DNA of 64,000 nucleotides from Vitis vinifera (lineage: Eukaryota > Streptophyta > Magnoliopsida > Vitales > Vitaceae), in contig NC_081808.1 in the NCBI RefSeq assembly GCF_030704535.1, forward strand, positions 16,862,501 through 16,926,500, given 5' to 3'. Of the stretch, positions 56,484 to 64,000 are shown piece after piece; the stretch's first letter is position 1; every line of letters starts with the position of its first letter. The notes beneath the pieces were generated by a model, which saw only the letters and a list, made by a program, of their open reading frames with translations, did no database searches and had not been told where the DNA came from. Made by a program: the position numbers and the translations under genes.

Positions 56484-56880
56484 AAAAAAAGAAAAAAAAA
56501 AAAAAAACCCTTTATCGCTTGTCATATGGTTACTATATCTACTATCCAAAAACCATAAATAGTTCTTACTTTCTTTAAAATTAAGATTAGTAAGAAACAT
56601 AATAGCTTCATTTTTCTTTTTGTTCCACAAAATTAGCCTATTGCTTTGCCTTTTCCCATAAATTTGCTTAAGTATGCCCATATTTCTTACAAAAATGGCC
56701 CTTAGTGTCCACACTAAACAACAAGAATGAATTCTCAAAAACAGCTAGAGAATAAAGAGGAGTAGAATGTAAGCAACAATAACAAAATCTTAGAGAACAT
56801 ACCTGGCAATCTGCACTCCAATTGCTTGATCCAAAACCCTTAAATGACCGGTGAATACGAGTTCTTTTTCTTCTCACGAA
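55615..56880 (-). mobile_element. Heavily decayed Ty1/copia internal region
   Basis: Minus-strand pieces in correct copia order: a gag zinc-knuckle relic (HFCKKYGHT, ~56690-56710), a protease relic WFLDSRYSNHMTSDK (about 56520-56560), GAG-pre-integrase HYGHLDFNGLKLL (~56160-56200), and an integrase relic FIDDFTCMNRVYF. The integrase part is present twice in tandem (about 55620-55810 and 55812-55993). A long poly-A stretch (56451-56506, plus strand) interrupts it. No LTRs seen. Confidence 0.75.
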
Positions 56881-57239
56881 GGCAATGAAAAATTCTTCCT
56901 TTCTCCTACTTTCTCTCTTCCTTCTCTCGGAATCCCTTTTTTCTATATCTCTTAGCTTCTAAAAAAACCCATCTACTGGAAAAACCCCCCAAAATCCCCC
57001 ACAAAACCACTAGATTTATAGCAATTGGCAGTCGTCCCATCGGAGGAGTCCTTTCTCCGAATTCTCTACCTCATCCACCAAAAAAAATCCTTTTTAAATT
57101 TCAAAAAAACCAATTTATGCATATCACGTAAGGAGTCCCATCTTTTCCAAAAACTTCTTCATCCCTATTTTAACTCTCTAGAAGAGTTCCTTTCCTTTTC
57201 AAAGTCTTACCAATTTCAAAATTCTTTTTCCTCTGTTGG
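56881..57239. other. Spacer, nothing recognised
   Basis: C/T- and A-rich sequence without motifs; could be more of the decayed copia or of the next repeat. Confidence 0.35.
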
Positions 57240-57889
57240 TATATTTTCCTATAAAAACATCAAATTATCAAATTAAATAAATGAATAAATAAATGAATTA
57301 GAGAATGATAAAATAATAATAATAAATAAATGAATAAACAACAAGATAATAAACAAATAAAAAACTAAATAAATAAAAGTGATTGATAATAATGAAAATA
57401 AATTAAAATAAATAAAAAAATAAAAATATAATAAATGATTAAATAAAAGTGATTGATAATAAAAATAAAAATAAAAATAAATAATTAAGTAAATGAGATA
57501 AATGAGTGATGCAACCATATAAGTCACGCTAAGAATGTCTAATGGGCCAAGTATGCCTAAGTGGGTCTAAGTGAACCTAGACGGACCTAAGGTGTCTAAA
57601 TGGACCTAAGATGATGCCTAATGGATCGGGTATACTTATACGAACCTAGGATGAGACTAGGTTGGACTAACTAAGTTTGACCCAAAGTGCACCTAAGTGA
57701 AACCTAAACTAAACTTGAAAGGAAACCAATGTCATAATGTGAAGCCTATTAAACCCCTCAACGAAAGTCCCCAAAGTGGCTCAGAAAATATAAGCTATAT
57801 GAGTAGTGATGGGTCATCAAATAACTATTGTGGAGCACTGAAAGTGAACTTAAAGACATGTGTTAAAGGGACAAAATGGAGGGTCTACA
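57240..57889. mobile_element. Truncated third copy of the element A/B family
   Basis: Contains the AAATAAATGAATAAATAAATG-type module of element B and ends GGAGGGTCTACA, like elements A and B. Between them are short repeats of the form AAGTG(G/A)(A/G)CCTAA. The left end is missing. Confidence 0.45.
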
Positions 57890-58009
57890 CCTTATTATCC
57901 TCATGGAATTCTTACCTAAAAATTCATAGAAAGTTTTAAAATTATTTTTCATTTTGACGGGAGGGAACATCATGGATATTTTCACAAATGAATCTTTTAT
58001 AATTAAAGA

Positions 58010-58044
<35 letters not shown>

Positions 58045-58531
58045 TCCTCCACTTAAGGGGTATTTAATAAAACTTAATACTTATTTCTTGCTGACTTAAA
58101 TTGATTTTAGGTTAAATTATATTTAAGTTATTAACTTAAAAATTATTGTAAATTATTAAATTGATATATCTATCCTTATAAATTATTAGTAGGATAAAGA
58201 AGGTTGAGTAATAATAGAGGTTTTGAAGTACAAAAGATATTGAAAAGGTAATGCAGATAAAAAGTTAAAATAAAGATGTAGAGTTAAAAATAAGTTAATT
58301 ACTTTAATTTATTATTTAAGGTTGTTTTTAACTTTAAGTCATACTATTAAATTATTATATCAAATATACTTAATTTGTTTAATTACTTAAATTAAATTAT
58401 TAAACCATTTTAAATTATTAAATTGATTTACCAACACTCCCTCAGAAACTTATTCTCCCATTATTCATTTTTAAAGATGTTTTAATAAAAAATTCCACAT
58501 TTAAATTGTTGTTGGGTCAAAACACGAGGTT
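57890..58531. other. AT-rich spacer with a (TA)n run
   Basis: A TA microsatellite of about 13 units at 58018-58043; otherwise nothing recognised. Confidence 0.5.
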
Positions 58532-58539
58532 GTGTGTAC

Positions 58540-59538
58540 TATAGTTTTAAAAATCGGACTGGATCGATTGGTCCAACCGTCGGTCGGTCACAGTTTCGAT
58601 GTGATTCGATGAATTGGACCGGAAGATGATTGAATCGGAATCGGATCGGGTGAACCGACGGTCTTATCGGTGAACCGGACGAACCGAACGGTTCAACTAT
58701 TTTTTTTTATATCTTTTTTACAGAGTCAAAACGGCGTTGTTTTGATCACCCCCAACCTCTTCCCCTCCTTCCCTCGCGGCTTCCTCAGCTCTAGCAGTTG
58801 TCGCCGACGATCCCCCCTACACAAAGCACCCGTAGTTTGTGCCCCCCAAGCTTGCCGCCGATGACCCCTCCTTCCATTGAACCAGTGTTTGCCCCCCACC
58901 CTACCACGCTTGCCGTCGACGACCCCCCTTTTCAGTGAACCAGTCTTTGCCCCCCCACCCCACCACGCACATTACCAGTCTTTCCTCCCCCATATAGAGC
59001 ATCGCCCACGCCTGTTGCTGACGAGTCCCCCCACAGCGAACTGGTCTTTGCCCCCCCAAGCAAAGCACCAACAGTCTTCCTCCCGACCCTCCCTCCACCC
59101 CAACCCCCACAGGCAGAGCATCGCCCATGCTTGCCATCGACGAGCCCCCCCTCCACCACGCAGAGCACCGACAGTCTTTCCCCGCCCCTTTCTTCATTGG
59201 GTCGTCGCCCCACGATCCGATTTTCTGAAATTTTTATCAATTTCTTCACCACCAGTTTTTTTTAATTTAAATTTTTTTTTATCAATGTTTTCTGGAATTT
59301 ATGATTTGAAATAAATTTTGAAATTTCTAATTTGAAACTAGGTTTTGATTTTCAAATAATCTTATGATTTTTAAATAAAATTTTAATTTTTAAATGATAT
59401 ATAAATTATATTATTTTATTTTTATAATTATTTTAATTTTAATAATATATAAATTAAATATTTATTGTTGATGTAATCAATAAATCATAAACAAATAACT
59501 TTTTTTATTCGATAATCGATTTGATTTTGAAAACAGTG
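58540..59538. mobile_element. Non-autonomous hAT-like element, 999 bp
   Basis: Left end TATAGTTTTAAAAATCGGAC and right end (opposite strand) CACTGTTTTCAAAATC are imperfect inverted repeats of the 'GTTTTNAAAATC' kind common in plant hAT derivatives. It is flanked by GTGTGTAC (58532-58539) and ATGTGTAC (59539-59546), an 8-bp duplication with one mismatch. The 5' part has CGG/CCG-rich motifs (GGTCCAACCG, GTGAACCG). The middle (58740-59220) is C-rich with repeated GCCCCCC / CAAAGCACC-like units; the 145-codon proline-rich frame there has no known domain. Confidence 0.6.
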
Positions 59539-60599
59539 ATGTGTACACACCAACATGCTACTATTATGTAATATTATACCAAGTCACGTCAAATCACTTT
59601 ATAATATCTTATGAGCATGGATTAAAGTGCTACCATTGCGTACTGTTGCCCTTTAAGTCGTCGTTTGGCATTTGTAACACTTTTTTTTGCACTGACATAT
59701 TAGTTGGCCTTGAAGTCACCCTACTTTTCAGGTTCAGTGAGCATGGTGCATGCTCATGCATGTCATAGTATGGAGTGTGATCCATAAGATCTGTGGGATT
59801 TTGACAATAATACCTTCTTTCAAAAAAAATATAAAAAATAAAACTTATTAAAATATGATGATTTTAAAACAATTATCTTTTGGCAAGTTTTTGTCTCTTC
59901 CAAAAGATAGGTTTTGAAATACTCTTTAAAATCATTATACTTTTAAAAGTATTTTTTAGAATTAATGTATTTTGTTTTTATTGAAATTATATTTGAGTGT
60001 TTACATAGATTGACTCAATAGTTGATACAATAAATAAAAATGAGGAGCAATTTTTTAAGTTTTAAAACTGCCTAAAAATAAATAAATAAATAAATAAAAA
60101 GAGTGCATGCCTCTCTAAAAACCTGAAAATAATTGTTTTTCTTTAGAAATGAAAATCAAGATATTTGTGTTATAAAAATGGAGTAATTTTTGTATGTTTA
60201 GTTACATGATTTCACATGAAAAAATTGGTAATAAAAACAATTACCCAAAATTCTTGGACATAAGCCAAAAGGCTTATTTTCCGCAAGTTTAAAAAGAGAC
60301 AATACATGAGGTGTTCCCCTACGCGAACGATTTCCACGTGGGTTTATCTAAAAGGTTAATAGCTATGGCTTCAGACTCATCGTGGCAATAATATGGGGAG
60401 TGTGGACCACATACGTACGCATAGGCCCATTTCCTGACATTAAATTAATCTTCTGCATCCTAATAATAATGGATGAAAGAGAAACAATTAAAAAAAAGGG
60501 GAAAAAAGAAAACCGAAACTTGATCACGAAGCAATCTTCAATTTCCTCAAATAAATACCATTCCCACCTTTGGTAAGGAAACAACAAGATCTGGGAAAA
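59539..60599. other. Intergenic, nothing recognised
   Basis: AT-rich; may include the promoter of the F-box relic that follows. Confidence 0.4.
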
Positions 60600-60909
60600 A
60601 AAATGGAGAAGCAAGAATGTGGAAAGCAACTCTTTCAGCTCCGGCGCCGGCACTGCCGGAGGGTTGCATCGCCCATGTTCTCGTCTTCACCACTCTTCGG
60701 AATGCGTGTAGGATGCCAGCGGTGTTGTCGGTATTCCTTTTGGCATCGGAGTCCAAAATGGAGAAGCAAGAATGTGGAAAGCAACTCTTTCAGCTCCGGC
60801 GCCGGCACTGCCGGAGGGTTGCATCGCCCATGTTCTCGCGTTCACCACTCTTCGGAATGCGTGTAGGATGCCAGCGGTGTTGTCGGTATTCCTATTGGCA
60901 TCGGAGTCC
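60600..60909 (+). repeat. 155-bp tandem duplication in the F-box fragment
   Basis: Units 60600-60754 and 60755-60909 differ at about three positions in their shared part (GTCTTC/GCGTTC and CCTTTTGG/CCTATTGG), so the duplication is recent relative to the decay of the surroundings. Confidence 0.9.
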
Positions 60910-61056
60910 GGCGTCGTGTGGGAGAGGTTCCTGCCGTCCGATTATCCCAATATCCTAGGCCGATCGTTGGAGTCTTCTTCTCAGCTCGATTTCTCCTCCT
61001 CTCTTGATCTACGAGGGCAAAAAGGTAAAATGCATGACATCCTACAGTGGTATTAG
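60600..61056 (+). pseudogene. F-box / PP2-B-type N-terminal fragment with internal duplication
   Basis: The frame from 60772 to 61056 (94 codons) reads LPEGCIAHVLAFTTLRNACR, LLASESGVVWERFLPSDYPNIL and LDFSSSLDL. These match the F-box start of phloem protein 2-like B proteins (LPEGCIA.VLSFT.P.DACR, VWERFLPSDY, SRS). F-box proteins recruit targets to SCF ubiquitin ligases. The PP2 lectin-like domain is missing after GQKG, where a GTAAAATG donor is possible. A first copy of the initial 155 bp (from 60600; ATG at 60617) precedes it out of frame, since 155 is not a multiple of three. A real but rearranged exon 1 cannot be excluded, as the second copy is open and starts with ATG. Confidence 0.7.
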
Positions 61057-61687
61057 TGTAATTTCGCTTAGAAATTATGGGTGATTAATGCCTTTTATTT
61101 TTATATTTTTTTGTGCCTGTGAAGCACCTCGAATTGGGGATTCCTGTCATTTAGGATTTTAGCATTTCTGTTTCTTATCTATTAGCTTGTATTAACTTGT
61201 ACTTTTAGATAAAATAAAAAGCATCTAATATAATTTTTAAAAATTTTAAAATAAAAGTAGAAGCTAACACAACCTTATATATTTACCTTCAAAATAAAAA
61301 TATTTTTTCATTATGTTTAATTGTGATCTACTCTTTTTTATGTATTGTATATTGCAGAAAATAAATTTGTTGATGGTGTTATTATTGTTATTATTATGAG
61401 GCATTTTTAACAAAAGAATTAATATTTTTACGTCATAGATGATCATTGAGGATATTGAAAATTTGAGGACTTTTTTGTCCCTTGTGTCGGAGGATGGCTC
61501 TTTTAATTTTTAGTGTTTCAAATCTTCATTTTCCCTTGAAATTGAATTTGGATTTTGCCGATGATCCTTGGTATTATTTCTTTGAATTAATTATGGAAAT
61601 GTTCTTGTATGTGAATTGAAAGTAATTGTCATTTTGTTTCAATTGTTCTATTCTATTAAGAAGACTAAATTTTACTTTTAAAATTAA
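61057..61687. other. Spacer, nothing recognised
   Basis: AT-rich with no motifs. Confidence 0.4.
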
Positions 61688-61800
61688 GAGTCTGTTTGAC
61701 AGTAGTTTTAGGAAGTATTTTTTTAATATTTTAAAATTTTTATGATTTGAGGGTTAAAAATATTAGAAACGTTTTCTAAAATCACTATTAAATATATTCT
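61688..61800. mobile_element. Short MITE, copy 3
   Basis: GTCTGTTTGACAGTAGTTTTAG at left, inverted AAAATCACTATTAAATATAT at right; abuts copy 4. Confidence 0.5.
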
Positions 61801-61801
61801 A

Positions 61802-61925
61802 AGAGTGTATTTGATAATCATTTTAGAAAGTGTTTATAATATTTTTAATACTTGAAAGATAAATTTTTTTAAGTGTTAACAATATTAAAAACATTTCTTA
61901 AAATCATTTTATTAAATGCACTTTA
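61802..61925. mobile_element. Short MITE, copy 4
   Basis: AGAGTGTATTTGATAATCAT at left and its weaker inverse AAAATCATTTTATTAAATGC at right; directly follows copy 3 head to tail. Confidence 0.5.
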
Positions 61926-62719
61926 AATTTCTTAATGAGAATCACACTTAAACAAGCTCTGATTTTTTTATTTTTAATTTTTCTAAAACTTTTTTTTTAC
62001 CTTTGTGTAGTATCCAATCCAAACATAAGATAGTTATTTTTCATAGAATTGTCTTTTTTTTTTTTTTTTTAATTCTTTTCAGTGATCAAATATAATTTCA
62101 AAGTTTAGATTTTATTTAACTTTATATATCACATTGCTTAAAGGTTATGGTTAGAGAAGCAAAGAGGAAACAAATGCTACATGTTAGCTGCAAAGGGGCA
62201 ATAACCCTTAATATTGGAAGTGGTCTTCTCTACCAAAGTCTTGATTTGTAGTAAGATTAAGTAGTGAAAGTGAAAAAGTTTTGACTCAAAACAATTTTTA
62301 TTTTCCTTTCTTGCATCCATGACTATGTTTTGTTGACGAGGTATGATAGGATATGATATATATATCCAAGGATGTTATATCAATGAGATATGATATTCTT
62401 TAATACACATCTTATGGACATGATATTTTAAAGTAGTATATACCAATGAGATATGTTATGTTATATTATATTTATATTTAATTTGTAAAATGAATAAAAA
62501 TAATATGAAATATATATTATTTTTAATGTTTAAAATAAAAAATTAGGTTTGATCTACATGCAAGGCACATGAATAGCTAGCTAATAGTGTATTTTTTTTT
62601 GTATTTAAATTTGATATTAATTGTATCATAAAAACTTAATTTTCATCTATTTTATGGTTGTATTTGAATATATTTTATTTTAAAATATTTATATTTATTA
62701 AATGGTTATATTACTAGGT
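61926..62719. other. AT-rich spacer
   Basis: Near 62340-62460 a short motif 'gagatatgatat' recurs several times. No gene. Confidence 0.4.
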
Positions 62720-63585
62720 AATATCACTTCATGTCATGGTAACACCCCCTTCCGACCAGACAAAGTCTCCAAAAAATACGTTAATTTTTTACCCAAACAA
62801 GTTACATGCCAAAGATTAAGACTAAAGACTCTAGAAAAAAAAAAAAAATTTGGGTTAAACAAGTTTTTGGCGTAAAATCAATTTTTAAAATTAGAGTATT
62901 TAGTCTTAACCCTTGTCATGTAACCCGTTTTTGCCGAAAAACTAACATGTTAGGGAGATTTTATTCGTTTAGAAGGGGGGGTGTTACCTTGACACGAAGC
63001 GATGTTTTAAAATCTTGAGTTTATTAAGAGAATTTTGAGATATTTGATTTTCAAAATGTGTATTTATATGTAATAAATGCTTTTATATTGTATATTAGAA
63101 AAGTTTGCTTTGAATAAATTGTATAATAAATACATTCACGTATGTTTTGGTTTAAAACTTTGATTTTCAAAGAGAAAATTCAAAGTTTCTACCATTTGCC
63201 TGGTTTTGGTTTTAAATTTTGATTTTCATGGTTTACACTATGATTTTCAATGAGAAAATTCAAAGTTTAAAACCAAAACCAGTGTGAACGTATTTATTAT
63301 ACAATTTATTCAAAGTGAACCCTTTCAATATACAATGTGAAAACATTTATTACATATAAATACATTTTTTGAAGATTGAATGTCTCAAAATTCTTTGAAT
63401 AAACTCAAGATTTTAAAACATCACTTCATGTCAAGGTAATATCCCCTTTCTGACCAAACAAAATCTCTCTAACATGCCAATTTTCCAATAAAATAGATTA
63501 CAGGTTAAGGGTTAAAACTAAATACTCTAGTTTTAAAGCTTGATTTTATACCAAAAACTTGTTTAATAACTCAATCTTTTTTTTA
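62720..63585. repeat. Large foldback (nested inverted repeats)
   Basis: Two long arms (about 62860-63205 and 63222-63570) are inverted copies; for example GTTTTAAAATCTTGAGTTTA at 63004 pairs with its exact complement ending at 63419. A third, shorter copy at 62722-62860 is a direct repeat of the right arm's outer part (ATCACTTCATGTCA...) and itself forms a hairpin with the left arm: GGTAACACCCCC at 62738 versus GGGGGTGTTACC ending near 62989. Confidence 0.75.
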
Positions 63586-64000
63586 AAAAAAAAATATGTC
63601 AAAAACATTATATCTATATATATATATATAGGATCTATGTATATTGCAAATATTAATTGGTAAAAATAGAACTATGATTCAAATAATTTTCATTTCCTCA
63701 CTTTATCTGTTTACCCTTTTTACTCCTTAAGGTATTACAACTTGAAATAGTATTTAATAACTAATTTAGTCTTGAGTTGGTTCGAATTGAATTTCCTATT
63801 AATAGTTTGGTGAGCCTAGATAAGGGCGTTTGAGGGTCAAAAGAGTGTGTAAGTCCCATGTTGATCCGCTTGTGGTGGTTCCTATTCAAGAAATTATTTG
63901 AATTGATTAAGGATAAGGTTATGACTATTTTCTATGACACTGTATGATATTATAAAGAGATTAAGTAGGTCTAGTTCTTCCAGATCTTTTAGGTCTAATG
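63586..64000. other. Right-edge sequence, nothing firmly recognised
   Basis: Contains a short TA run (63615-63631). The last ~200 bases (GTAAGTCCCATGTTGATCCG onward) have the feel of an LTR start but the element would lie beyond the window. Confidence 0.25.

Noticed and set aside
58877..59314. 145-codon proline-rich open frame
   Set aside because: Produced by C-rich repeats inside a hAT-like element; no conserved motif.
1..64000. CRISPR arrays, bacterial operons, rRNA genes, virus-derived (pararetroviral) coding
   Set aside because: No regularly spaced identical repeats, no rRNA motifs, and the only reverse transcriptases seen have copia or LINE motifs and order.
63800..64000. Start of a new LTR element at the right edge
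   Set aside because: Too little sequence to see a second LTR, primer site or coding region.

Overview
This window is plant nuclear DNA from a dicot, most likely grapevine (Vitis) or a close relative. The evidence is AT-rich intergenic DNA, split genes with GT-AG introns, plastid-targeted and receptor-kinase genes, Ty1/copia and L1-type retroelements, many MITEs, and a plastid-derived tRNA insertion. The Vitis assignment is an inference from the style of genes and repeats and was not tested by search.

Layout. Positions 1319-10004 hold a long repeat (element A) with TG...CA-like ends and a 5-bp target duplication. On its minus strand it carries remains of three unrelated host genes: beta-tubulin, a FORKED1-like/DUF828 protein and the RNA-binding protein UBP1. 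A copia element (2597-6552) has landed inside the tubulin remnant. Positions 10640-17568 hold a complete violaxanthin de-epoxidase gene (five coding exons, 479 aa). A MITE at 18641-24442 is split by a very young copia element (18711-24199) with identical LTRs and an open 1486-codon gag-pol. A PADRE/DUF4228 gene (26769-27854, +) faces a ten-exon USP-domain receptor-like kinase gene (28852-33496, -) tail to tail.

Positions 34000-40522 are gene-free. They contain a decayed plastid trnF copy and element B (36774-40522), a second copy of the element A family expanded by ~150-bp periodic AT-rich modules. An RLCK-VII (PBL-type) gene follows (41128-43733, -) whose DFG motif reads TFG. From 44 kb to the end I find no intact gene. 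There are remnants of a lectin receptor kinase, a polygalacturonase, a HUB/BRE1 E3 ligase and an F-box/PP2 protein with an internal 155-bp tandem duplication. Among them lie CACTA-like ends, an L1 LINE tail, a decayed copia, a third fragment of the element A/B family, a ~1-kb hAT-like element and a large foldback.

Functionally, the likely active host genes are the xanthophyll-cycle enzyme, the PADRE protein and the RLCK. The USP-kinase may be disabled by a 2-nt deletion in its penultimate exon. The genes look like independent neighbours; nothing suggests they work as a cluster.
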